Positions 14,600 to 23,772 of a stretch of DNA of 64,000 nt are shown here, piece after piece (position 1 is the first letter of the stretch; each line of letters starts with the position of its first letter). A program made the translations under genes and the position numbers. A model generated the notes under the pieces. It was given only the letters and a program-made list of their open reading frames with translations. It had not been told where the DNA came from and did not search any database. Location of the stretch: contig NZ_JH600070.1 in NCBI RefSeq assembly GCF_000245015.1, positions 3,430,684 through 3,494,683 on the forward strand, written 5' to 3'. The stretch comes from Beggiatoa alba B18LD. GTDB taxonomy: Bacteria; Pseudomonadota; Gammaproteobacteria; Beggiatoales; Beggiatoaceae.

Positions 14600-15532
14600 T
14601 TATTTGTTGTTTAAACGTTGTGCAGCGCGTTCAATTAATTCTGGGGGAGGCGATGCCATTAAGAACCGTAAATCAATCCGCCGATTTTGTCGCCGTCCTT
14701 CTTCTGTCGTTTGGTCAGCGACGGGGCGACGGGCTTCATACGCGCTGACACTGAGTAAAGCCTGCGTTTGTCCATTTTGTAGCGTATCCAGTAAAGGTGC
14801 GTTAGCAATTAAGGCTTGATAGGTATTAATAGCGCGGGCATTGGCTAACGCCCAATTGTCTTTAAACAGTGGGGTATTAATAGGCTTATTATCGGTATGC
14901 CCTTCAATAAAGACCGCTTCTAAACGGGATTCGCTTTGCTGTTTACAACGAGGCTGAATCACGCGAGAAGTTTGACTATAGCAAGGCAATATTTCAGCCA
15001 AGACATTCGCTAATTGTTGAATCGCATGTTCCCCTTCAGGGCGAAAATTCGCTTGTGCAGAGGCAAATAATAATTCTTCTGGCAAGCGTAAAATGCCATT
15101 TTTTTCATCGATAAATACCCGCACGCCCCGATTTTGTAAATCACGCTCTATATCGCGTAATAAAGTACGACGCACTGCATCATTATCGGTTAAACGCTCA
15201 ACAATGCTTTCTAACTGCTGTTTTTCCACGACTAAACGTGCGGTTTCTTGGCTTAAACGCTGTTGTTCTTCACGGAGTTTATCCGTTTCCTGCTCTAAAC
15301 GTTGGCGTTCGCGCTGTTGGGCTTGGGTTTCTACCATTAAACGCTGTTTTTCCGTTTGCTGTTTAACCGTTTCCGCCGTAGAAACACTTTCCGCTTGTCG
15401 ATAATTCAGCGCGAATGCCATTAAAATAATAATAAAAATAAAGAGTAAGCCGACCATTAAGTCACTGAGAGAGGCTAAATAACTGTCTTCAGCATCAGCA
15501 GGAGGAGGCGCAGGGGATGCAATACGAGACAT
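14600..15532 (-). CDS. MotB/OmpA-like envelope protein with coiled coil
   Basis: The 310-residue protein has a proline-rich start, one membrane helix (SDLMVGLLFIFIIILMAF, about residues 23–41) and a long Gln/Glu/Arg coiled coil (about 45–125). A C-terminal OmpA/MotB peptidoglycan-binding domain follows, with VFIEGHTDNKPI, NARAINTYQALI and EGRRQNRRIDLRFL. An aspartate at the start of the helix (SLSDLM) recalls the proton-binding Asp of MotB, ExbD and ZorB stator subunits. No MotA/ZorA-like partner is adjacent, so its motor, if any, is elsewhere. ATG 15532 is preferred to the TTG at 15538. Confidence 0.75.
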   Translation of the reverse strand: MSRIASPAPPPADAEDSYLASLSDLMVGLLFIFIIILMAFALNYRQAESVSTAETVKQQTEKQRLMVETQAQQRERQRLEQETDKLREEQQRLSQETARLVVEKQQLESIVERLTDNDAVRRTLLRDIERDLQNRGVRVFIDEKNGILRLPEELLFASAQANFRPEGEHAIQQLANVLAEILPCYSQTSRVIQPRCKQQSESRLEAVFIEGHTDNKPINTPLFKDNWALANARAINTYQALIANAPLLDTLQNGQTQALLSVSAYEARRPVADQTTEEGRRQNRRIDLRFLMASPPPELIERAAQRLNNK

Positions 15533-15599
15533 AGGCAATTTAAGTAATCCCTTCTAGGTGTTGCATACAACCCAGAAGGTTTATAGAGAAGCAGCAAAT

Positions 15600-16721
15600 T
15601 TAAAACGCAGGTTGTGCCGTAATCCGCCAATCACACCCCACCGCGCGAATATCCGTAATATGTAAATTCAAACGTTGCTTCATTAATTCAATCTCAGGCA
15701 AATTAAATAAACCCCGTGCTTTATTGCCCATTAAAACAGGAGCCATATAAATCACTATTTCATCAATTAACCCTGCTTTTAACATAGAACCACTTAAGGT
15801 CGCACCTGTTTCTAACAGCAACTCATTCACATGATAATCAGTTGCGAGTCGGTAACACATTTCTTGTAAATCAATATCGCCTGTTGTGCCACGAGGCAGG
15901 GATAAAACATGCGCTCCTGCTTCTGTCAACATTGCCTTAATCGTCTCATTTCGAGATGCTGTAAAAACAATAGTTTGTGATGATTTATCAAAAATATGAG
16001 CGGGTGGCATACAACTCAAATGCGCATCAACGATGGCACGAATGGGCTGACGAATAATTTTAGGCTTATACAAATGTTGGGGGAGTTCTGATTCACGCAC
16101 GCTTAAACGCGGATTATCTGCCAAAATAGTACCCGCGCCTGTCATCACGGCAGAACTACGCGCTCGCAAGCCTTGCACATCACGACGTGCATCTTGTGAG
16201 GTAATCCACTGACTTTCGCCTGATGCCATTGCGGTTCTACCGTCTAAACTCATCGCTAACTTACAGCGAATATAAGGACGATTACGCCGCATCCGCATAA
16301 AAAATCCTGCATTTAACTGCTCGGCTTGCGCACCTAATACGCCCACATTAACCACAATTCCCGCTTTATTTAATTGCTCTATCCCCTTACTCGCTACAAT
16401 GGGATTAGGGTCAGTTGAGGCAGCAACAACTCGAGTAATTCCTGCTTTAATCAGGGCATCAGTACAGGGTGGCGTGCGTCCATGATGACAACAAGGTTCT
16501 AATGTGACATAACAAGTTGCCCCTTGAGCTTTCTCTTTTGCCATTTGCAAGGCGTAAATTTCTGCATGGGGTTCACCTGCGACTTCGTGCCAGCCTTCCC
16601 CAACAATCTCACCGTCACGCACAATAACACACCCAACTCGCGGATTAGGGTCAGTTGACCACAAACCCCGTTCTGCAAGGTGTAAAGCACGCGCCATATA
16701 ATATTGATCTAGCTGATTCAT
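15600..16721 (-). CDS. ribD: Riboflavin biosynthesis bifunctional deaminase/reductase RibD
   Basis: RibD catalyses the second and third steps of riboflavin synthesis from GTP: pyrimidine deamination, then NADPH-dependent side-chain reduction. The N-terminal deaminase has the zinc site His52 (PHAEIYA), Cys77 and Cys86 (PCCHHGRTPPC). The C-terminal reductase begins near residue 150 with RPYIRCKLAMSLDGRTA and includes ESQWITS and LLETGATLSGSML. At 373 residues it is full length. Other rib genes are not adjacent. Confidence 0.95.
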   Translation of the reverse strand: MNQLDQYYMARALHLAERGLWSTDPNPRVGCVIVRDGEIVGEGWHEVAGEPHAEIYALQMAKEKAQGATCYVTLEPCCHHGRTPPCTDALIKAGITRVVAASTDPNPIVASKGIEQLNKAGIVVNVGVLGAQAEQLNAGFFMRMRRNRPYIRCKLAMSLDGRTAMASGESQWITSQDARRDVQGLRARSSAVMTGAGTILADNPRLSVRESELPQHLYKPKIIRQPIRAIVDAHLSCMPPAHIFDKSSQTIVFTASRNETIKAMLTEAGAHVLSLPRGTTGDIDLQEMCYRLATDYHVNELLLETGATLSGSMLKAGLIDEIVIYMAPVLMGNKARGLFNLPEIELMKQRLNLHITDIRAVGCDWRITAQPAF

Positions 16722-16734
16722 GCGATTATCTTTT

Positions 16735-17358
16735 TATTGTCATGGATGAAATGAAGAAATAAATAAAAAAACGGCAAGTAGCAATTTTGTCCGTTATGCC
16801 AATAATAACATTACCACTGCATATTTTAGTAACCCTCCATAAAATCAAGCATTAGTGGGTAAAAAATCTCGTGTATAAACACAAGTTTTTTCTCTCTGAT
16901 GGTTTTTATACCCGCAAAAAACCTACTACTTGGTATGTAAAATTTGTATTTTGTAAGGTTTTAATTAACTCAAGCAGTCAATTTTTTGTTTTAAAATACA
17001 ATATATTAATTAATAAATTACAGGAATGTTATAATATAATAAATATTATTGCATCGCAAAATAATAAAAATAGTTATTAACTGTCAATAAACTAAGTTTA
17101 TTTATATAAAGCTAACACAGTTATCGCTGTATCATAAGTTGTTTTTTTTAGGTATTAGTATTAACAACTACAAATAACTTATTAATTAATAATTATTTTT
17201 TACAACTTAATGTACTAATCTAGTATTTATAGAAAATAAATAGATAAATTGATTTTTTTCTGGTACTGTTCCAAATTGTTTGAAAAATTACATTAACGTA
17301 ATGTTATTTCGAACAACCATCAAACAACAATAAGGCAACAATAAGGAACGCCCTCATA
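16735..17358. other. Long AT-rich intergenic region upstream of the exported-protein cluster
   Basis: About 620 bases without a credible gene; the plus-strand frame 16871–17080 is AT-rich and lacks a convincing start. The sequence is strikingly low in G+C, with many TTAATTAA-like stretches. It separates ribD (minus) from the four-gene cluster (plus) and probably holds the cluster's promoter and control sites. The only clear structured site is the inverted repeat at 17290–17304. Confidence 0.55.
17290..17304. promoter_or_regulatory. Candidate operator: ACATTA-ACG-TAATGT
   Basis: A perfect 6-bp inverted repeat with a 3-bp spacer lies 55 bp upstream of the ATG at 17359, in otherwise unstructured AT-rich DNA. 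The position suits a dimeric regulator of the exported-protein cluster. This is an inference from symmetry alone. Confidence 0.35.
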
Positions 17359-20300
17359 ATGTCCCTTAAGCAATCATATATCTATATATTTTTTATAATG
17401 TTATGTCACTGGTCAGTGGCATCAGCAGCACCACCAACAGACCCCGTTATATCTGTTAAAAATATTGGCGAAATAGTAACTATTCGTTGGTATGCGGAAA
17501 ACGCAACGGGATATCGTTTAGCGTACGCGCCCTATCCAAAAGCAGAACCTGTGCAATTAATAGACATGGGTAATGCGAATGAGTTTTCTACAGCATTACC
17601 ATTAGATTCAGCTTATTATGTTGCAGTACAAGCATATAATTCTGAGGGTGAAAGTGTCTTTTCAGATGTTGAATACTTTATTCTTGATCAATATGCCGTG
17701 ATGGATGCAAGCAGTGTTGACCCTGCACAATTGCCATTGCGACTTGAAAAAGTACAACCGAATAGCCCAGTTATCTTTTTACCTACTGAAGAAGCCGCGA
17801 TTGTGCAAGCCGACAGTTTGCAAGCAGCCGAAACAGCAAGCACTGAAGCAGCGCGTTTATTAGCCGTTCAAAAACCTGAATTAAGTCCAACCGCAGACGG
17901 TAAGATAGGTCTTGCTATTGAAATCGCACCAAGCATTATTCCGCGTGATTTAGTCTTAAATTTCTGCTTAGAAATTGGTGATATTTGCCATAATTTATTA
18001 GTTTGGAGTGATGCGAATAAAGGTTATGGTGATACAACAACTATTACTGATTTACCAACAGATATACAAACTAATATTTATACTGATTTATTAATTCCCC
18101 CCACATTAGTCAGTGTTTTACGAGACTTAGTACAATCTCCGCAAACATTCACTGTACGAACAACCGTTGTAAACTCCAAAAATACGCAAAATATCGCCGT
18201 TTACACCACGCATTTGCCAATTGTTGCTGTTACAGGCGAATCAACAGATATGACAAGAGCAGCAGGACAAGCCCGCTTTGATTTTGGAGGGGTTGATTTT
18301 GGTGGAGACCGTTTTGCAGTAGGGTTTAAAACGGGGTTAGAACTACGTCCTTTTGTGTTTCAAGGACTTGAATACACATCAAAAGATGGTGCTCCAATAT
18401 CTGATGGGGTTGTAAAAAGCCAGTTTGGTGTTCGAGCAGGTCCTGAATTGACCTTAAATGCAAAATTGTTTGGCTATTCCTTCGTTTTATTGGAGGGTGG
18501 TTTAAAAATTCTTAAAAATACGGGAAAGAATCTTTCGGGGCGAGTTGAGTTAAAACTCTTCGGGATAGATTTTACCGCGATTGGTGATGCCATCGGCGCA
18601 GCAGAAAAAGATAAGGTGATAGATGCATTAAAAATACTCGGTGTTTTAAGTGATGAGTCTTATGAAAAACTGAAATCTTTCCCTTTTGGCACAATTTGTC
18701 GGGTTGAAGATGCGCAAGGGCAATCTGCATTCAAGCCATTGAATTCACTGACTGATGACCAGAAAAAAACTTGTTCCTCAGTCCCTGAGTTTGTGAGTGC
18801 TGCGGATAAAATAGCTGATAATCCTAACAAATTAGCAAAATTAGAATTAACCCCGCCCACTTTATTTGATTTACCCATTGCGGTGATGGTTAAACAGGAA
18901 AAAACTTTTTTACTATGGGTAATTCCATTAAAAATAAAGGGAAGCGTTACAGGTGCAGTGGGAATACAAGGGGGGGGAAGATTTGAAAATATTGGGGAAT
19001 GGGCATTAACCATTTCAGCAACGCCTTATGTCAAGTTAGTGGGAAAAGTATCGCTTGCAGTCACCATATTAGTTGCAGAAGCTGGGGTGGAAGGTTCATT
19101 AACACTCATTGAAAACAATTTAGTTCTGTTAATGCGGATTCTACTTTCTACCGAAATGAAGTTTGCAGGCATTATTCGTAATGACCTGAAAGGACCCAAT
19201 GGGAAAGTTGAGATTTACGCAACGTGGCTTCAACCTGTCTTTGGTATTCCACCATGGAAGCGCAAAGAAGCAAGAGAGACCATTGTAAAATTCTCAACTT
19301 TTCAACGTCAGGACTCCTTAGCGACATGGGGTGGCTATAAAGAAACCTGTAAAGATTTCTTTTGTACACCACAGTGGCCTTCATGGGATACCGCCTCTAA
19401 ACCGTCTGATAATACAGCAACAAATAACTTAAATGGCAATAATGTATCGGCCTCTGAAGGGGTGTTATTAGAAAAATTATCGTCTCGTCCGACTGATACA
19501 GAAGAAGGCTGGATTTGCTTATATTCTGATGCGAATTATCAAGGGAATGAAGCCTGTCTAAAAGCCCCCACAGGCGAGGATAAAAACTTAGTTGTTAATG
19601 ATATTAGCTTGTTAGATAAGACATTTAATGACGTTGTTAGCTCTATCCGCATTGGTCCTAAAACGGCGATTGGTATTTATGAGCATAACAATTTGAAAGG
19701 TAGCTCACATTATTGGTACAGCAATACGCTACACGGTATTGATAATCTCACCAGCTATAACTTCAATGATTCGATGTCTTCATTCATTGTAATGAACTTA
19801 AGTGATCATGCCAGTCGCGCCAGTAATACGGAGAAAAAAGCCTGTATTTACCGCGATGCCGACTATCAAGGTGGGGAAAAATGCTACACCCCTGATGGTT
19901 CTAATGTCAGCAAGATAGCCATTCATGATGAAGATTGGAAAGACAAAGCCAGTTCAGTCAAAGTCTTTGGGAAAGGGGTTGTCTTGTGTTTGATTGACAC
20001 AGGCGCGGTTGAAACTCGCAGTTGCTTCTTTGGCGTGCCTGCGGGTTCATTAGTTCCCAATCTGCACACCTTCCCAGAAGGCAACACGATTGCGGATAAA
20101 GCCGACGGGCTAGAAATTTACTGGTCTGCTGATGTGGCATTATCAGAGCATTTCGCAGTTGATAAAGCACGCATTAACCTTGCTAGTTCTCATGGAAAAG
20201 TCTTTATTGCTGATGCGAACAAAACAGGGGAGCAAACAGGCGGGCTGGAAATCATGACAAATATCCTGCTTGTTGGTCCTTTAAAAGAGGTGAAATTGCG

Positions 20301-20412
20301 CACTAACGACGGTAAAACATTAAATTATCACCTAAATGGGGATACTTGGGACAATATTTTTATTGGCGAAGAGTTTAATGACCGTATCGTGGGTGTCACT
20401 ATCACGAAGTAA
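17359..20412 (+). CDS. Large secreted protein: Fn3-like domain, unknown beta-rich core, beta/gamma-crystallin domains
   Basis: The 1017-residue protein has a signal peptide (cleavage near SVASA-AP, about residue 23) and a fibronectin-III-like domain at about 25–108 (ATGYRLAYAPYP … YYVAVQAYNSEG). A long beta-rich core (about 110–690) has few recognisable motifs, with two cysteine pairs around 445–480 and 665–675. Two beta/gamma-crystallin-type domains follow at about 717–815 and 827–920. The first carries two canonical Ca-binding signatures, NDVVSS at 757–762 and NDSMSS at 803–808. The second has only KDKASS at 861–866, so calcium binding is probably weak or absent there. AAGGAAC precedes the ATG. 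Its Fn3 domain resembles those of the fourth gene of the cluster. The function is unknown to me. Confidence 0.7.
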   Translation: MSLKQSYIYIFFIMLCHWSVASAAPPTDPVISVKNIGEIVTIRWYAENATGYRLAYAPYPKAEPVQLIDMGNANEFSTALPLDSAYYVAVQAYNSEGESVFSDVEYFILDQYAVMDASSVDPAQLPLRLEKVQPNSPVIFLPTEEAAIVQADSLQAAETASTEAARLLAVQKPELSPTADGKIGLAIEIAPSIIPRDLVLNFCLEIGDICHNLLVWSDANKGYGDTTTITDLPTDIQTNIYTDLLIPPTLVSVLRDLVQSPQTFTVRTTVVNSKNTQNIAVYTTHLPIVAVTGESTDMTRAAGQARFDFGGVDFGGDRFAVGFKTGLELRPFVFQGLEYTSKDGAPISDGVVKSQFGVRAGPELTLNAKLFGYSFVLLEGGLKILKNTGKNLSGRVELKLFGIDFTAIGDAIGAAEKDKVIDALKILGVLSDESYEKLKSFPFGTICRVEDAQGQSAFKPLNSLTDDQKKTCSSVPEFVSAADKIADNPNKLAKLELTPPTLFDLPIAVMVKQEKTFLLWVIPLKIKGSVTGAVGIQGGGRFENIGEWALTISATPYVKLVGKVSLAVTILVAEAGVEGSLTLIENNLVLLMRILLSTEMKFAGIIRNDLKGPNGKVEIYATWLQPVFGIPPWKRKEARETIVKFSTFQRQDSLATWGGYKETCKDFFCTPQWPSWDTASKPSDNTATNNLNGNNVSASEGVLLEKLSSRPTDTEEGWICLYSDANYQGNEACLKAPTGEDKNLVVNDISLLDKTFNDVVSSIRIGPKTAIGIYEHNNLKGSSHYWYSNTLHGIDNLTSYNFNDSMSSFIVMNLSDHASRASNTEKKACIYRDADYQGGEKCYTPDGSNVSKIAIHDEDWKDKASSVKVFGKGVVLCLIDTGAVETRSCFFGVPAGSLVPNLHTFPEGNTIADKADGLEIYWSADVALSEHFAVDKARINLASSHGKVFIADANKTGEQTGGLEIMTNILLVGPLKEVKLRTNDGKTLNYHLNGDTWDNIFIGEEFNDRIVGVTITK

Positions 20413-20430
20413 CTAACAGCCATCGTTTAC

Positions 20431-20458
20431 TGCCAGACAGGTTAAAACTTGTCTGGCA
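20431..20458 (+). terminator. Hairpin between genes 1 and 2 of the exported cluster
   Basis: TGCCAGACA (20431–20439) pairs with TGTCTGGCA (20450–20458). The trailing ATTCAGTTGTTTTTC has an imperfect T-tract. It may be a partial terminator that sets the ratio of the first gene to the later ones, or an mRNA 3'-end stabiliser. Confidence 0.5.
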
Positions 20459-20503
20459 ATTCAGTTGTTTTTCTCATCTTTTAAAATCGTATTACTCCCT
20501 CTT

Positions 20504-22507
20504 ATGCGTTTATCTCATTTATTTCTCTATCTATTTATTGCGGGTCTTTTGCTGGGGGCGTTTTGGCTCTTTTTCCCTAACCACAATGAACCCGCAATTA
20601 CCACAGTTTCATCATTTAAACCTGACACGGTGACAGCAAGCCCTTCAACAATCCATTCATCAACGCAAACAACAAACACCGCACAAACACCAGACATTAA
20701 CATTGCCTTATTGCAATGGCGTTGGCATGAAGGCGACCAGCAAATTTATCGCTACAACTCTACTTTTCAAGTTAAAAATCAGTCTGATATGGCAGGAAAA
20801 ACCACAGAAACGGTGACAACTGTCGTTTTAGAGGGGTTGTTAAACATGCGTGTTTTTCAACGGACTGACCAAGAAATCAGTGTTGGATTTCAGCTTTCCC
20901 CCTTACATTTTCGCATTGCTGAGAAATCTATCGCATCGTTTGAAAAACTCTTAGGACAATTTTTTATCGTGGTTTTCTCCTTAGAGGGCAAACCAATACG
21001 CTTTCACTTCCCACAGACTATTGCAGAGAATAATCAACCCTTAGTAACAGAATTGATTCAGTCAGTACAAGCAATAATCCCAACAGGAATTGCTACACAA
21101 TGGCAGTCACTAGAACAACATAATACAGGCACTTATTCCGCTAAGTATCAGCGTCGTGTCAATGAGATAGAAAAACATAAAACAGCTTACACCGAATTAA
21201 AAGCATTGTCGCAATTTAGCAATTTCTCTTCACCAGAAATTGAAATGAATATTGAAATTGAACAAAGCAATATTCGCTTTACCCCAGCAAAACAACAAAG
21301 TTGGCTAGCAACGTTTCACGCAGAAGAACGGTTGCGTTTTTACGCAAGCTCTTCACCTAAAGAAACAATGAATGTAAGCAGTCATGTTTTACAACTCACG
21401 TTAACCGATGAAAAACCCGATTTGCAATTAGCCATTTGGCAAGCTAATAACGATATCAACCAAGTTATTCAAGCATTTAATCAGCAGTCAGGTGATGTAC
21501 AAGATGTGCTTGTCGACTTAGAACTGCAACAGCTACGTAACCGTTTTGCGGGGGTTAGCTTCAATGATTTAACAACCGATTTAGTGTTAGCGGTGCTTAA
21601 TCAGCAAGCAACCACCGTCACCATGCAACACTTCTACGATTTATCAGATTATTTAAGAGCTTATCCCGAAAAATCAGGGGATGTACTGACGGCATTACAA
21701 GGACAAGAAGCAATCCCATTGGAAGCGAGTGCCTTACTCATTGGTGCGCTGAATATGGCGGGTACATCTGAGGGACAAACCGTTCTCGCAAATATCATGA
21801 CGCAAATTCAAGACAATCATTCGCCATATATCTTGCAAGCCATGGCAACCACCGCACAAGTCGCTAATCCATCAGAAACATTAGTCAATGCTTTATGGCA
21901 ACGGGCAGAGCAACAAGATGCAATCGCGGGGGTTGCCTTAGAAGTATTAGGGGGAACAGCGAAACATTTATTAGAAGTTGGCAATATCCAAGCGGCTGAA
22001 CAAATCACCAAGCAATTAACCTTGCATTTAAACAACACGCAAACGGCAACGATAACCCCTTCAGAAACAACCCCACCTACAACATTAAGCCTCTTACGAG
22101 CCTTAGGGAATTCAGGTCATCCAGATGTATTCTCCATTATCGTGCCCTACATCACATCAGCCGATGCAGAAGCTAGATTATTGGCTTATCGCAGTTTGCG
22201 CCATGCACAAGATGCGGAATCCCTAAAAGCACTGATTAATGCGTTATCCCAAGAAACAGATGTTGAAGCGCGTCGTCAAGCCGTGTTGACCTTAACAGAA
22301 CGTCAAGACAGTACGCAGGCAGTCAACCCAATATGTGACTTATTGGCAAAAGAACCTGAAATTGATGTTCGGGCAGAAATGTTACGTTTCTTAGGTCGGC
22401 ATAAAGCAGATAATCCACGAGTTTTAAACGTGTTACAACAACAACTGACTCGCGAAAGCAGTCGTGATATGAAAAAAGCGATTTATCAAGCCATTTATAC
22501 AGAGTAA
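20504..22507 (+). CDS. Membrane-anchored vitellogenin-N-like protein with C-terminal HEAT repeats
   Basis: From the ATG at 20504 the protein has 667 residues; a TTG at 20465 could add 13. One N-terminal membrane segment (LFLYLFIAGLLLGAFWLFF) anchors a Ser/Thr-rich linker. A beta-rich region (about 65–300) begins LQWRWHEGDQQIYRY, with FQLSPLHFRI and GTYSAKYQRRV, and resembles the N-terminal barrel of vitellogenin-type lipid carriers. The C-terminal third is alpha-helical with HEAT repeats (DAEARLLAYRSLRHA, DVEARRQAVLTLTER, DVRAEMLRFLGRH). A barrel followed by a helical repeat domain is the arrangement of large lipid-transfer proteins, so lipid or hydrophobic-ligand handling outside the cytoplasm is a reasonable but unproven guess. 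Confidence 0.6.
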   Translation: MRLSHLFLYLFIAGLLLGAFWLFFPNHNEPAITTVSSFKPDTVTASPSTIHSSTQTTNTAQTPDINIALLQWRWHEGDQQIYRYNSTFQVKNQSDMAGKTTETVTTVVLEGLLNMRVFQRTDQEISVGFQLSPLHFRIAEKSIASFEKLLGQFFIVVFSLEGKPIRFHFPQTIAENNQPLVTELIQSVQAIIPTGIATQWQSLEQHNTGTYSAKYQRRVNEIEKHKTAYTELKALSQFSNFSSPEIEMNIEIEQSNIRFTPAKQQSWLATFHAEERLRFYASSSPKETMNVSSHVLQLTLTDEKPDLQLAIWQANNDINQVIQAFNQQSGDVQDVLVDLELQQLRNRFAGVSFNDLTTDLVLAVLNQQATTVTMQHFYDLSDYLRAYPEKSGDVLTALQGQEAIPLEASALLIGALNMAGTSEGQTVLANIMTQIQDNHSPYILQAMATTAQVANPSETLVNALWQRAEQQDAIAGVALEVLGGTAKHLLEVGNIQAAEQITKQLTLHLNNTQTATITPSETTPPTTLSLLRALGNSGHPDVFSIIVPYITSADAEARLLAYRSLRHAQDAESLKALINALSQETDVEARRQAVLTLTERQDSTQAVNPICDLLAKEPEIDVRAEMLRFLGRHKADNPRVLNVLQQQLTRESSRDMKKAIYQAIYTE

Positions 22508-22601
22508 AGAAGGAGGAGTGACATAACTTATTATTTATAAAAAGCTGTTTTCAAAAAACTAACAAAGTATTTACAACACTTTTCGCTTAACAGGAATGAT
22601 T

Positions 22602-23750
22602 ATGTGGTCTCAACCAATAAAAAGAACTTGTTTTACACTTGCTTTACTACTCAGTTTTACTGGCTCATTTGCGCAAGCTGCCCATAAAATTATCGTCCTT
22701 GCGGGTAGCCAAAGCACTGCAACAGATGGTGTTACCTCTCCACAAGCAGCACAAGCCATGCAAGAGGGCGTGTTAAAAGGGATGGGCTTAGACTACGCAA
22801 CGGATGTGACGCAATACACGCTAGGTGCATATACCGTCGAATTGGTTAGTTTTTATACGGATCAACATGAAAATCCGTTAATTTCTCTCTCTCAAGACCC
22901 TGAAGTCTTCGCAATTATTTGTCAAACATCTAAAGAATGCTTACCCGCACTGGATGCAAAAGCCTCTAAAGACATTTTAGTTATAACCACGGTTGCAACC
23001 AACAGTGATTTAGCGCAAGGGGAAAACATTCTACGCCTAGCCCCTTCTAATAACTTACAAGGAGCAGCACTGTATCAATCCTTAGAAAATGAAGACATAC
23101 AAAAGTTTGCCATTGTCTATGAACCAACCGCATACGCATTGAACTTATATATCAGCATTATTAGTAGCTTATTTATTGATATTGTAATGGATTATCCACA
23201 CCCACAATTCATAGGCGCATTTCCTTTAACCGACTTTTTAAGCCTTGCTGATAGCCAAAAAGGCATGAAAGCAACACAAGTTTCGCAAGTCCTTTCCCTA
23301 ATCAAACCTGATGCAGTGATTTACCTTGGTTATGAACAAGGTTTACAAGCTTTAACCGATGCCAATGTTGGCGGTAATCCCGATGTCACACCGACATGGT
23401 ACGCCAGTGACGCTGTTTATCCGTTAACCCTGATGATGGGCTTTTCTGGTCTAAATATCTTCTCTCTTTATACACCTGAAGTTGAAGATGGTGAAAGTGC
23501 TTACCCCCAATATTATTACGGTTACGATGCGGGTAGTTTCTTAAAACAACTGAGTACAACCTACGCAACGACAAGTCCACAACGACAAGCATTTTTAGCA
23601 ACAGCCAAAGAAACCATACTCAATAGCAACTACAGCAAAACAGGCGATAAATACTTTGGTAGCGCAGATAAACATGGGCGTTTTATTGTCGAAAGCTATG
23701 ATACTCAAGACAATATTTATCAAGAAATCATTACCGTTTCTGACTACTAA
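22602..23750 (+). CDS. Secreted type I periplasmic-binding-fold protein
   Basis: This 382-residue protein has a signal peptide (RTCFTLALLLSFTGSFAQAA). Its fold resembles the Leu/Ile/Val-binding family: KIIVLAGSQS, EVFAIICQTSKECLPA, ILVITTVATNSDL, ILRLAPSNNLQGAALYQSL, KFAIVYEPTAYALNLY and PDAVIYLGYEQG. The AGGA at 22592–22595 favours the ATG at 22602 over 22596. No ABC permease or ATPase genes are near, so it is probably a receptor or a structural derivative, not a transporter subunit. It is followed by another protein with the same fold and shares its PDAVIYLG/ADAVIYLG motif. Confidence 0.68.
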   Translation: MWSQPIKRTCFTLALLLSFTGSFAQAAHKIIVLAGSQSTATDGVTSPQAAQAMQEGVLKGMGLDYATDVTQYTLGAYTVELVSFYTDQHENPLISLSQDPEVFAIICQTSKECLPALDAKASKDILVITTVATNSDLAQGENILRLAPSNNLQGAALYQSLENEDIQKFAIVYEPTAYALNLYISIISSLFIDIVMDYPHPQFIGAFPLTDFLSLADSQKGMKATQVSQVLSLIKPDAVIYLGYEQGLQALTDANVGGNPDVTPTWYASDAVYPLTLMMGFSGLNIFSLYTPEVEDGESAYPQYYYGYDAGSFLKQLSTTYATTSPQRQAFLATAKETILNSNYSKTGDKYFGSADKHGRFIVESYDTQDNIYQEIITVSDY

Positions 23751-23772
23751 AGCATTTTAAAGAGACAAGACT

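Noticed and set aside
14600-15532. Zorya anti-phage system
   Set aside because: The protein resembles ZorB in its membrane helix and OmpA domain, but ZorA, ZorC/ZorD or ZorE genes are absent from the neighbourhood.
16871-17080. 69-codon plus-strand open frame
   Set aside because: AT-rich composition, Asn/Ile/Lys-rich product without family features and no ribosome-binding site; it lies in a regulatory region.
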